Shown in pieces: positions 43,827 to 52,131 of a stretch of DNA of 64,000 bases. Origin of the DNA: Verrucomicrobiaceae bacterium (GTDB lineage: Bacteria; Verrucomicrobiota; Verrucomicrobiia; Verrucomicrobiales; Akkermansiaceae); the NCBI GenBank assembly GCA_027491155.1, contig JAIXWR010000045.1, positions 1 through 64,000 on the forward strand. The letters are read 5' to 3'. The position numbers and the translations under genes are program-made. The notes beneath the pieces are model-generated. The model was given only the letters and a program-made list of their open reading frames with translations. It was not told the origin of the DNA and ran no database searches. Each line of letters begins with the position of its first letter. The first letter of the stretch is position 1.

Positions 43827-43987
43827 TGTAGCGGCGTGTCTGCGACCGCCGGTGGCTGTGAGCGAAGTAGCGGGGAGCTTGTTCCCGACACGGGATGACC
43901 TGGGTTTCGGGGATGGCTCCTTCTGCAAAGTGCGGCGGTCATCCCGCTTCGCCAAGGTAAGAGGGACAGGCAGACGCGCCGCAACAA
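43827..43987. repeat. 161-bp palindrome-ended intergenic element, copy 2
   Basis: It begins TGTAGCGGCG and ends CGCCGCAACA (one base changed from the perfect inverse). Interior blocks TGCGGCGGTCATCC and GGCAGACGCGCCGC match the copy at 18131-18290. No open reading frame fits. It lies in the 425-bp gap between a small unknown gene and the terminator of the large 5'-nucleotidase gene; the rest of that gap holds no gene. Confidence 0.8.
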
Positions 43988-43993
43988 CGGAAA

Positions 43994-44026
43994 AAACCCC
44001 GCCCGGCACGGGGCCGGACGGGGCTT
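43994..44026 (-). terminator. Rho-independent terminator of the 5'-nucleotidase gene
   Basis: Read on the reverse strand, the stem CCCCGTCCGG / CCGGGCGGGG (one mismatch) is followed by six T residues. It lies 18 bp after the stop of the gene. The loop region repeats the 14-base core CGGCACGGGGCCGG found in the rplT terminator. Confidence 0.88.
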
Positions 44027-44043
44027 TGGGGAGGGGGAATCGT

Positions 44044-47000
44044 TCAGTCGGGGAGGATCACGCGGTAGAACTCCTTGTTCGCGATCTTCGGGAAGGTGAG
44101 TTCGAGGTCGTCGAAGTCCTCCCAGCCGCCGAGGTTGTCGCTCTTCTCAAGTGGCAGGCTGAGCGTGACGTTCGTGGCCCCGGCCTGGATCAGCAGGTTG
44201 CCCGCGCCGCGCAGGTCCTGGATGGAGCTGGCGGTGTAGAGGCTGAAGGCGGAGGGGTTGGAGGTCACGTCGGCGCGGCCGGCGGTTCGCAGGCCGAGCA
44301 GGGCGGCGTTGATCTGCGACGAGGTGTTGGCGACGTCGGGATCGAGGCCGAGGGAGGCGACTTCGATGGCGTTGCTCAGGCCGTCGAGGTCGCTGTCGGT
44401 CGTGCCCTGGAGGATGCGGCGGTCGAGGCCGACCGCGGTGTCCGCCGCGCCGTAGCCGGTGGTGGAGTGGAAGGCTTTCACGTATTCGGCGAAGGCGTCC
44501 TGCTCGGTGCCCGCGGCGGAGAAGGTGAAGGCGTTCGTGCTGCCGTCCGTGGTCATGTCCACACGGTTGGTGAAGGGGGCGCCGTTGAGGCGGGCGAGGT
44601 AGGGGATGGGATAGGTGTCGCCGCCGAAGTCGGAGCCCGTCGCGCCGGGATTGGCGAGGAAGGTCAGGGTGACGAGGCGGACGGGGGCGTTCGGGGTCAC
44701 GACCTCGCCGTTGTTGACGATGACGGTGGTCGGGTCGCCGTTGGCGTCGACCAGGGCGGCGTAGCGGATGCGTGTGCCGCCGTTGACGGCGCTGATGACG
44801 TTTGAGGCGGAGGTGAAGCTGACCGGGGTTTCCGCGAGGTCGGCGACGACCATGACGCCGCCGAGCTGGCAGAACTGGCCGGGGGTGTTGTTCGCCGCGC
44901 CGGTGCCGTTGCTGCCGGCCACGCCGTGCTCGAGCAGGAGCTTGAGCTGGGCGTGGGTGACGGTGAGCGAGGTCAGCGCGTTGTTGAACTTGAGCGAATC
45001 CTCCACGTCGAGGCGGGAGATGTCGCCGGCGAGCTTGCCCGCGGAGGGGTTGGCCGCGGTGATGCCGGGAACGCCGAGGGGGCTGACGGCACCGATCGAG
45101 TTGCGGATGCCGCCGCCGTTCTTCAGCGAGACCGCGACGGTGGGATCGACGTTCTTCGCATACCACAGGTTGGCGTCGGCGGAGAGGTTGCCGAAGTTGG
45201 TTTCCTGCTGGCGGACGTTGGTGCGGCGGCCTTCGAGATAGACCGAAGATTTGCCGAGGATGAGGCCGTCCTTGGCGTTGATCACGGCGCCGACGGCGTC
45301 GGTGACGGCTTTCACCGCGCCGCCGCGGGTGCCGGTGGCGTAGGGATCGGCGGCACCCCACTGCGCGGTGACCGCGGCCGGGGTGACGGCGATGTTGTCG
45401 CTGGCGCTGTTCACGGCGGTGATGTGGCCGGCGGCATTGAAGTCCACGACCAGGCGGCCGAGGTATTGATACTGGCCGTCGCCGCTGACCACCGCGACCG
45501 TGCGGCCGTCGAGGTCGCTGGCGGTGAAGGGATAGGCACCGGCGGAGGTGTCGCCGGGCTGGAGGATGCCGGAGTTGCTGTAGATCGTGCCCGAGCCGCC
45601 GGCGACGATGATGTCGACGTGGCGGAGCTTGGTGGCGAGCAGCTTCTCGTTGTCGATCTGCTGGAGCTGGGTGGCCATCACGATCTTGTTGCAGCCGGCG
45701 GCGACCAGCGCGTCGATGGTCGGCTGGAGGTGGGCCGCCAGCGCGTCGATGTCGTAGGTGCGGGGCGAAACGGAGACCGCGCCCTGGGGGCCGGTCACGG
45801 TGACGAGACCGGGTGACGAGATGTTGGCGAGGTCCGGCGGGGTCACGCCGAGCACGCCGATCTTCTCGCCGCCGCGCTCGATGATCGCGGACTTGGCGAG
45901 CTTGGCATTGGTCGGCGAGGCGTTGATGCCGGGGTAGTTCTCGTTCGGGTGCGGGGCGAAGGCGCCGGTGTTGCGGATCTGGCTGGTGTAGCGGGCGTTC
46001 AGCGTCGAGTCGCCGCTGAAGTTGAGGTTCGCGCTGAGGAAGGGGAAGGCCGCACCGTAGTGGCGCATGGTGGTCCGGCTGGTCTGCGGCACGGGCAGCA
46101 CGATGTTGGCGAACTCGGTCGGGCCGAGGTCCCACTCGTGGTTGCCGATGCAGGTCGCGTCGAAACCGATCGAGTTCATGATCGCGATGTCCGGGCGGCC
46201 GGGGTTTTCGCGGAGGTCGACGGCGCTGGCATTGTAGCCGAAGGCGAAGCCGAGTGCGGTCTTCAGCGCGTTGCGGGTCGAGACGTCGTTGCCGGCGGAG
46301 AGGAAGGCACCGGGGATGAAGCAGTCGCCCGCGCCGAGGGTGATCGAGGCGTTGTTGCCGGGGGCGTCCTCGATCTTGTCGACCAGCGCCGCGAACTGCG
46401 GGGCGGCGGCGATGGAGGAGGTGTCGGCTTCCATGTCCGAGGCATGGAGGACCTGGAGGCGGAAGGAGGCGGGATTGATTTCGTAAACGCCGACGCCGCC
46501 GGCGACGGAGTTGTCGATGTTGCCTTCGTAGCCGACCACCGCCAGCACGGTGCCGGTCGGACTGTCGGGGGCATCGATGATGGTGACCGTTTCCGGCGAG
46601 ATCAGGCCCGCGCCGCTGTCGTTGATGTAGCGGAGCACCTGCGGCGAGGCGGGATTGGTGATGTCGACGACGATCACGCCGTTCTGGCGTTCCATCCCGG
46701 CGACGGCGATCACGGTGCCTCCCGCGAGCGTGGTGACGGCGACGGCTTCCGGTTCGGGGCCCTTGTCGTCGGAGCGGGCGTCGAAGGCGGTCTTGAGGCC
46801 GCCGTCGTTGGCGTTGTGGCGCTGGGGGTCGCGGTTGAAGAGTTCGGTCTCCAGTGGCAGGTGGGACACGAAGCTGAAGCTTTGGTTGGCTTCCTTTTTC
46901 CACAGCGTGAGACCGCGGCTGCCCATGCTGACGATCTTGTCGATGTCGGAGTTGGGTGCCGTGGTGGGGAAGACCGGGCCGTTGAGCGACTGGTCCCTGA

Positions 47001-48156
47001 GGATGTTGAGGCGGCCGTAGTCGTTGTTGTTCGTGGACGGCGTGAAGCCGGCGGCGAGGCCGTAGGTCGTGACGGCGGCGGCGAAGCGCTGAAGGTCGCC
47101 ATCGTCCACGCGGGCGTCGCCTTCGTCGGCGGTGATGACGTAGGTCTCGCCGGCGGCGGACCAGGTGGCGAGGGCGTCCGGCATGTGGAGGCCGAGGGCG
47201 GGGTTGGTCACGTCGAAGACGTCGTCGTTGTCGGAGGCGTCGATGGTGATCGCGCGCTGGCCGAGGCTGCTGACGGCGTCCCAGGTCAGGGTGGCGAGGT
47301 CGAGCGTGGCGATGGCGTTGTTTTCCTGGAGCGTGACGAAGAGTTTCGAGTTGTCCGGGCTGAAGGCGAGGTATTCGGGCTCGATGTGGAAGTGCTTCGG
47401 CTTGGTGTTGGCGGCTTCGAAGGAGGTGTGGTCGCGCAGGCCGGCGATCAGGGCGGGCACGCCGCTGAAGTCGATGGTGTTCACGGTCAGCGAGCCGAGC
47501 GCGGCGGCGAGGGTGGAGGCGTCGTTGCCGGCGAGATCGATCACGGTCACCGAGCCCGGCTGCTGGTGGGCGTCGAAGTCGGCGATGTTCACGGCACCGG
47601 AGCCGGCCCAGGCGTGCTGGGCTTCATTGGCGACGGCGACCTTGCCGTTCTTGATGGTGACCATGTCCGGGTGGTAGCCGGCCGGCAGCGAGCCGATCAC
47701 GGCACCGGTTTCGAGGTTAAAGAACACCAGGCGTCCCTGCTGCGGCACCGAGGTGGTGAAGTTGGTGGGCGTGCCGCCGACACTCACGGAAACGGTCGAG
47801 CCGTTGATCGCGGCGGCGACGCCGATGCCCGAACCCGAGCGGTCGAGCGCCACGCCGGTGACGTCGCTGTAAACGAAGCCGGGCACCGGATTGGCGGCGA
47901 ACCACGCGGCGGCATCGACCACGGCGTGTGCGGAGAACGCGGTGCCGTTGTGTCGATACAGGCGGATGCCGCCGGCGGAGTTGTCGGTGACGGCGAGGGT
48001 GTCCTGGGTGGGGGAGAAGGAAACGACTTCACCGGAGCCGACGGACATCGGGATGGCCTGGTGCTGCCGGAGTCCGGTGACCTGGGCCTGGGTGGACGCG
48101 AGGAGGGCGAGAAGGAAGGGCGTGCCTGCGAGTTTCGGGCTGATGCGGAGTTTCAT
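44044..48156 (-). CDS. secreted choice-of-anchor I / 5'-nucleotidase family protein
   Basis: The 1370-residue exported protein starts with a signal peptide (MKLRISPKLAGTPFLLALLA). Residues about 27-565 form the beta-propeller-like choice-of-anchor I region (FSPDNSKLFVTLQENNAIAT; VITADEGDARVDDGD). A metallophosphatase/5'-nucleotidase domain follows from about 568 (LQVLHASDMEADTSSIAA; IGNHEWDLGPTEFANI near 670; VMATQLQQIDNEKLLATKLR). The 5'-nucleotidase C-terminal domain is at about 970-1210 (SLKNGGGIRNSIGA; DISRLDVEDSLKFNNALTSL). The last part carries DSDLDGLSNAIEVASLGLDP and ends NKEFYRVILPD, like three other secreted proteins here. The first metal motif has DxE in place of the usual DxH. It probably cleaves extracellular nucleotides or phosphoesters. 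Confidence 0.92.
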   Translation of the reverse strand: MKLRISPKLAGTPFLLALLASTQAQVTGLRQHQAIPMSVGSGEVVSFSPTQDTLAVTDNSAGGIRLYRHNGTAFSAHAVVDAAAWFAANPVPGFVYSDVTGVALDRSGSGIGVAAAINGSTVSVSVGGTPTNFTTSVPQQGRLVFFNLETGAVIGSLPAGYHPDMVTIKNGKVAVANEAQHAWAGSGAVNIADFDAHQQPGSVTVIDLAGNDASTLAAALGSLTVNTIDFSGVPALIAGLRDHTSFEAANTKPKHFHIEPEYLAFSPDNSKLFVTLQENNAIATLDLATLTWDAVSSLGQRAITIDASDNDDVFDVTNPALGLHMPDALATWSAAGETYVITADEGDARVDDGDLQRFAAAVTTYGLAAGFTPSTNNNDYGRLNILRDQSLNGPVFPTTAPNSDIDKIVSMGSRGLTLWKKEANQSFSFVSHLPLETELFNRDPQRHNANDGGLKTAFDARSDDKGPEPEAVAVTTLAGGTVIAVAGMERQNGVIVVDITNPASPQVLRYINDSGAGLISPETVTIIDAPDSPTGTVLAVVGYEGNIDNSVAGGVGVYEINPASFRLQVLHASDMEADTSSIAAAPQFAALVDKIEDAPGNNASITLGAGDCFIPGAFLSAGNDVSTRNALKTALGFAFGYNASAVDLRENPGRPDIAIMNSIGFDATCIGNHEWDLGPTEFANIVLPVPQTSRTTMRHYGAAFPFLSANLNFSGDSTLNARYTSQIRNTGAFAPHPNENYPGINASPTNAKLAKSAIIERGGEKIGVLGVTPPDLANISSPGLVTVTGPQGAVSVSPRTYDIDALAAHLQPTIDALVAAGCNKIVMATQLQQIDNEKLLATKLRHVDIIVAGGSGTIYSNSGILQPGDTSAGAYPFTASDLDGRTVAVVSGDGQYQYLGRLVVDFNAAGHITAVNSASDNIAVTPAAVTAQWGAADPYATGTRGGAVKAVTDAVGAVINAKDGLILGKSSVYLEGRRTNVRQQETNFGNLSADANLWYAKNVDPTVAVSLKNGGGIRNSIGAVSPLGVPGITAANPSAGKLAGDISRLDVEDSLKFNNALTSLTVTHAQLKLLLEHGVAGSNGTGAANNTPGQFCQLGGVMVVADLAETPVSFTSASNVISAVNGGTRIRYAALVDANGDPTTVIVNNGEVVTPNAPVRLVTLTFLANPGATGSDFGGDTYPIPYLARLNGAPFTNRVDMTTDGSTNAFTFSAAGTEQDAFAEYVKAFHSTTGYGAADTAVGLDRRILQGTTDSDLDGLSNAIEVASLGLDPDVANTSSQINAALLGLRTAGRADVTSNPSAFSLYTASSIQDLRGAGNLLIQAGATNVTLSLPLEKSDNLGGWEDFDDLELTFPKIANKEFYRVILPD

Positions 48157-48288
48157 GGTTGGCGACGTGGAATCGCCGGGAACCCATCAGAAAGCCCGTC
48201 GGCTGATCTGCCCAAATGTCGCGACAAGATTGCCACGCGACATCTTCGTCACCTTCGGAGTGACTGCGGGGATATGGTCGTGCCTCAA

Positions 48289-48395
48289 GTAGCGGAACCG
48301 GCTGCGCCGTTCCGTTGGGAGAGTGATGGAGAGCGGGCGGGCCGCGAGGTTCCGGCGGCGCGTTCCCCGCCGGAAGTTCGCAGACCTTCCGCTAC
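48289..48395. repeat. 107-bp palindrome-ended element (GTAGCGGAA...TTCCGCTAC), copy 2
   Basis: The ends GTAGCGGAACCGGCTGCGCC(GTTCCG) and TTCGCAGACCTTCCGCTAC are the same as in the copy at 42727-42835, whereas the central 55 bp differ. It sits in the 251-bp gap between two reverse-strand genes. Confidence 0.85.
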
Positions 48396-48407
48396 GGGAA
48401 GGCCCGA

Positions 48408-49700
48408 TCAATGATCGTGGCCATGCTCGGCGGCACCGAAGTTCAGCACGAACTGGAGCCACACGCTGTGCTCGTCGGCATAGCCGCCGAGGCGGTCGTA
48501 GGAATACTGGAGGCGCACGTGGGCGTCGGTGTTGTCGGCGATGTGGAAGGCGCGGCCGACGTTGGTCGAGGCACGCCAGCGGCGCTCGTTGCCGGACATG
48601 CGGTTGCCGGACGCCCATTCGAGGCGGCCGCCGAGGGTCCAGTCCTTCACGAACTCGAGGCCGCTCGCGAGGTAGATCCCGAGTTCGTCGTAGTCGCCCT
48701 TGATCCCGGCTTCGTCGCGCGCTTCGACGGCGCGGTAGAAAACCTCGCCCTGCCACCAGATCGGTCGTCCGCCGAGCTGGTCCTCGCCGTGGACATCCGC
48801 CCCGGCGGTCCAGGTGGTGCGGCCGAAGCCGTTCTTGCCGGCGGCGAAGGACAGGCCGGCTCGGTCGATGCCCGCGATGCCCGGTTTGTGCTCGAGGCGG
48901 CCGAAGAAGAATCCGTCGCCGAGGTAGGCTTCCTCCGCGTCGTAAACCCCGCCGTCCCCTGCGAAGCCGTGGCCGTGGTGGTGTTCTTCTTCCTCATGAT
49001 CTTCCTCTTCCTCCTCGTGGTCCTCGCCGGCGTGTTCGACCGCTTCTTCGTACGCCTCGCGTCGTAGTTCGCGGGTCGCGCCGTGACTGTGCTCGCGGGC
49101 CTGGCCGTAGCCGAAGCGAACGATCCAGCGCTCGTCGGTGCCGGGCAGGGCCCAGGCGAGTTCGCCGCCTTGGACAATGAGGCCCTCCTCGCCGAGCAGG
49201 CGGATCATCGAAATCGGCGGCTCGACGAAGGGCCGGTCGTGGAGGTGGTAGCCGTTTTCCTGGCCGAAGGGCGCGAAAAACTGTCCGCCCCGCAGGGTCA
49301 CGCCGCCGGGAAGATCGAGCGCCGCGTAGGCGTCTTCCCACTCGCTGTCCCAGCCGTCGAAGCGGTCCCAGAAGACGTTGTGGTTCGCGTGGACCGAGAG
49401 CATTTCGCCGAACTCCATCACCGCGCCGATCTCGATGCCCTGGAGATTGAAGCCATCGTCGACCGGCGCGTGGCTGCCGGGGATCAGGCCGAAGTTTTTC
49501 TCGGAAGTCGAGCCGCCGAGGGCGATCGCGGCGTTCAGGTGCGGATGGAAGTGGAACCAGCCTTCTTCCTTGGTTCCGAGATGCGGATGGTGCGGGCTGC
49601 CGGGAAGGTGGGCGGGGTGTCCGTGGTCATGGTCGCAGACCGGCTTCGGGGCGGCAGGGAGCAGCGTGGGAAGGAGCAGGAGAGTGGCGGCGCGGATCAT
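48408..49700 (-). CDS. His-rich outer-membrane beta-barrel candidate
   Basis: The 430-residue protein begins with a signal peptide (MIRAATLLLLPTLLPAAPKP). Its mature start is His-rich (CDHDHGHPAHLPGSPHHPHL), and a central loop (about 215-255) is extremely acidic and His-rich (HEEEEEDHEEEEHHHGHGF). The rest shows alternating aromatic and glycine strands (WFHFHPHLNAAIALGGST; LGGRLEWASGNRMSGNERRW), and the last strand VWLQFVLNFGAAEHGHDH resembles the C-terminal strand of a porin followed by a His tail. A metal-related outer-membrane channel, for zinc or copper, is the most natural guess. The start was set by the signal peptide. Confidence 0.75.
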   Translation of the reverse strand: MIRAATLLLLPTLLPAAPKPVCDHDHGHPAHLPGSPHHPHLGTKEEGWFHFHPHLNAAIALGGSTSEKNFGLIPGSHAPVDDGFNLQGIEIGAVMEFGEMLSVHANHNVFWDRFDGWDSEWEDAYAALDLPGGVTLRGGQFFAPFGQENGYHLHDRPFVEPPISMIRLLGEEGLIVQGGELAWALPGTDERWIVRFGYGQAREHSHGATRELRREAYEEAVEHAGEDHEEEEEDHEEEEHHHGHGFAGDGGVYDAEEAYLGDGFFFGRLEHKPGIAGIDRAGLSFAAGKNGFGRTTWTAGADVHGEDQLGGRPIWWQGEVFYRAVEARDEAGIKGDYDELGIYLASGLEFVKDWTLGGRLEWASGNRMSGNERRWRASTNVGRAFHIADNTDAHVRLQYSYDRLGGYADEHSVWLQFVLNFGAAEHGHDH

Positions 49701-49719
49701 TGATGCGAAAAAGTCACGG

Positions 49720-49736
49720 GTGCAATAAAAGTGCAA
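49720..49736 (-). promoter_or_regulatory. possible operator: direct repeat GTGCAA
   Basis: Two copies of GTGCAA (given on the plus strand) lie 11 bp apart, one helical turn, in the AT-rich region 20-36 bp upstream of the His-rich membrane protein gene. This could be a binding site for a metal-responsive regulator. It is only a pattern; no known operator consensus is matched. Confidence 0.2.
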
Positions 49737-49815
49737 GAGCGATTTTTCAGCAGAAATAAATTTGCAGTCGAGTTGCGTTAGTGGAGCTTGGGGCGGTCTT
49801 TGGCGACCTCATCTG

Positions 49816-50442
49816 ATGAACCGGCCTACTCACACTTTAACTGGGTCTCGTCCGCCTCTGAAGCCCGGCTCCCGCCTTGGCGGGCTGCTGCGCGACCTCA
49901 CCGCGGGGCTCAAGCAGCAGATGTTCTTCTGGGGCAAGGACGTGGTGCATCCGGACGGCAACCTGCTGATCCGGCAGGGCTTCACCAAGTCGCCCTCGGC
50001 CGGGCTCCAGGGCACCAGTTGCTACGGGCTCGACTGGCAGGGCGGGCGGATCGAACTCCACGGTGCCTGCGTCGGCTGGTATCCGCGGGATGGCGGCGAA
50101 GGCTTCATCTTCATCCGCCCGCTCGGCAAGTGCCACGTCTGGCTCGGCCGGAGCGCGCCGGTGCCGGGCGAATGGCCGGCGGATCTCATCGCGCCGACCG
50201 ATTTCGAGAAGCTGCACGCCTGCGCCGCTCCCTTCCTCGACTGGTGGCTGCAATCCGAGCGCTGGATCGATGAACTACTAGGTGGATCGTACCGCACCAA
50301 CTGCTTTCGCCACTTCAAGCGCCTGCCGAAGGCGAAGCCCTGGCTGCCACCAGGGGATGCGATGCGTTGGGTGGCAAGACTGCGTCGGGATCCGTCAGGG
50401 GTCGAGCGGGCAAAACGCTTCTCCCCCGGGCCCGCCGCCTGA
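49816..50442 (+). CDS. unknown protein
   Basis: The 208-residue protein starts MNRPTHTLTGSRPPLKPGSR; the frame upstream is open but lacks support. It has no signal peptide or membrane helix. Readable segments are GLLRDLTAGLKQQMFFWGKD, GNLLIRQGFTKSPSAGLQGT and GFIFIRPLGKCHVWLG, rich in Trp, Gly and Arg. The layout looks like a compact beta-rich domain followed by a helical region (DWWLQSERWIDELLGGSY). I do not recognise a family. It converges on selO, with 11 bp between their ends. Confidence 0.75.
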   Translation: MNRPTHTLTGSRPPLKPGSRLGGLLRDLTAGLKQQMFFWGKDVVHPDGNLLIRQGFTKSPSAGLQGTSCYGLDWQGGRIELHGACVGWYPRDGGEGFIFIRPLGKCHVWLGRSAPVPGEWPADLIAPTDFEKLHACAAPFLDWWLQSERWIDELLGGSYRTNCFRHFKRLPKAKPWLPPGDAMRWVARLRRDPSGVERAKRFSPGPAA

Positions 50443-50453
50443 GGGTGCAGACT

Positions 50454-51926
50454 TCAGGTTCCACAGAAAGTCCGGTAGCGGGGCGAGCCGGCTGGCGGGG
50501 GCGTGGTGAACTCGTCGTCCTCGGGTTCGTCGTAGGGCCGGGTGATCGCGGCGAGGAGCTTGTGGAATGGCGCGAGGTCGGCGTGCAAGGTCGCGGCGCT
50601 CAGCGCTTCCTCGACCTTGTGATTGCGCGGGATGACCCGGGGATTGGCGGATCTCATCCGCCGCAGGACTTCCGCCGGGCCTTCGGCCTGCCGGGCCAGG
50701 CGGGACTGCCAGGCGGCGTGCCAGTCGGTGAAGACGGGATCCGGGAACGCGGGAGCTTCGAGGGACGCGGCGCGGGAGAGGGTGCTGAAGGTGCCGGTGA
50801 AGTCCTGCTTGTTCTCCTGCATCCAATCTAACAGGCGCTGGATGAAGGCGAGGTCGTCGGGTTCGCAGTTGTGGATGCCGAGCTTCGCGCGCATGCCGTC
50901 GAGCCAGTGGTTCTGGAAGATCCCCTGGAACTGGTGGAGGGCCTCGTTGGCGAGTTCGACGGCCCGCTTCCCGTCGTCGTGGAGCAGGGGGATCATCGCT
51001 TCGGCCAGGCGGGCGAGGTTCCAGCGGGCGATCGATGGTTGCTGGGCGTAGGCGTAGCGGCCGCCGTGGTCGATGGAGCTGAAGACGGTGTCGGAATGGT
51101 AGGCATCGAGGAAGGCGCAGGGGCCGTAGTCGATGGTCTCGCCGGACAGCGCCATGTTGTCGGTATTCATCACGCCGTGGATGAAGCCGACCTGGAGCCA
51201 CTTCGCGACGAGGGCGGCCTGTCGCTCCATCGCGGCATGGAAGAAGTCGAGGTGGGAGTCTTCCGCGAGATCGGGGAAGTGGCGGCGGCGGGTGTGATCG
51301 GCGAGGGCGAGAAGGGCGTCGTGGTCCTCATGGGCGGCGGCCCATTGGAAGGTGCCGACGCGGATGTGGCTGGCGGCCACGCGCGTGAGGACGGCGCCGG
51401 GGAGTTCTTCGCTGCGGAAGACGCTTTGCCCGGTGGTGGCCACTGCGAGGCTGCGGGTGGTGGGAATGCCCAGGGCGTGCATCGCCTCGCTGATCAGGTT
51501 TTCGCGGAGCATCGGACCCAGCGCCGCGAGCCCGTCGCCGCCGCGCGAGAAGGCGGTGCGGCCGGAGCCCTTGAGCTGGATGTCGAAGCGCCCGCCGGCG
51601 GGTGTGATCTGCTCGCCTAACAGAATCGCGCGGCCATCGCCGAGGGTGGTGAAGTGGCCGAACTGGTGGCCGGCGTAGGCCTGGGCGATCGGGTTCGCGC
51701 CGGGCGGGAGGAGGTTGCCGGTGAAAAGGGCGGCCTGATCCGGTTGCCGGAGGGCTTCCGGATCCAGTCCCAGCGCGACCGCCAGCGCGTCGTTGAAGAC
51801 CACCAGGCCGGAGCTTCTCACCGGGGCGGGCGCGGCTTTCCTGAAGAACAGTCCGGGCAGCCGGGAATACGAATGGTCGAGTTTCCAACCGGCGGCGGTG
51901 GAGGATTCCAAAAAATCGGCGCTCAT
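50454..51926 (-). CDS. selO: protein adenylyltransferase SelO (YdiU/UPF0061)
   Basis: SelO is a pseudokinase-fold enzyme that transfers AMP from ATP to Ser, Thr or Tyr of target proteins and is linked to redox stress. The 490-residue protein starts MSADFLESSTAAGWKLDHSY. Signatures are FNDALAVALGLD, YAGHQFGHFTTLGDGRAILL, QLKGSGRTAFSRGGDGLAAL, GVMNTDNMALSGETIDYGPC (metal-binding Asn/Asp) and IARWNLARLAEAMIPLL. The C-terminus ends TFCGT, with Cys near the position where animal SelO carries selenocysteine. A longer frame (from 51968) is possible but does not fit the family. Confidence 0.97.
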   Translation of the reverse strand: MSADFLESSTAAGWKLDHSYSRLPGLFFRKAAPAPVRSSGLVVFNDALAVALGLDPEALRQPDQAALFTGNLLPPGANPIAQAYAGHQFGHFTTLGDGRAILLGEQITPAGGRFDIQLKGSGRTAFSRGGDGLAALGPMLRENLISEAMHALGIPTTRSLAVATTGQSVFRSEELPGAVLTRVAASHIRVGTFQWAAAHEDHDALLALADHTRRRHFPDLAEDSHLDFFHAAMERQAALVAKWLQVGFIHGVMNTDNMALSGETIDYGPCAFLDAYHSDTVFSSIDHGGRYAYAQQPSIARWNLARLAEAMIPLLHDDGKRAVELANEALHQFQGIFQNHWLDGMRAKLGIHNCEPDDLAFIQRLLDWMQENKQDFTGTFSTLSRAASLEAPAFPDPVFTDWHAAWQSRLARQAEGPAEVLRRMRSANPRVIPRNHKVEEALSAATLHADLAPFHKLLAAITRPYDEPEDDEFTTPPPAGSPRYRTFCGT

Positions 51927-52131
51927 GGGTGCAAGGGCTACGCTTCCTTGCTGAGCCCGCGCCAGCATTTTCCGCTAACCAAGTCCGGCTGCGCGGAATA
52001 GAATGGAGAGGTTCGCTTGGGTGTCGCAAATCCGGACTCCAACGGCATTTGCCGCGGGTCGATCAAAGAAAACAACCCTTGATGCGCCAACCGATCCTCC
52101 ACCCGCGACCAGCCCGGTAATTCCTGAAAAA

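Noticed and set aside
45949-48414. 821-codon open frame opposite the 5'-nucleotidase gene
   Set aside because: Antisense GC artefact; the reverse-strand gene has a signal peptide, domains and terminator.
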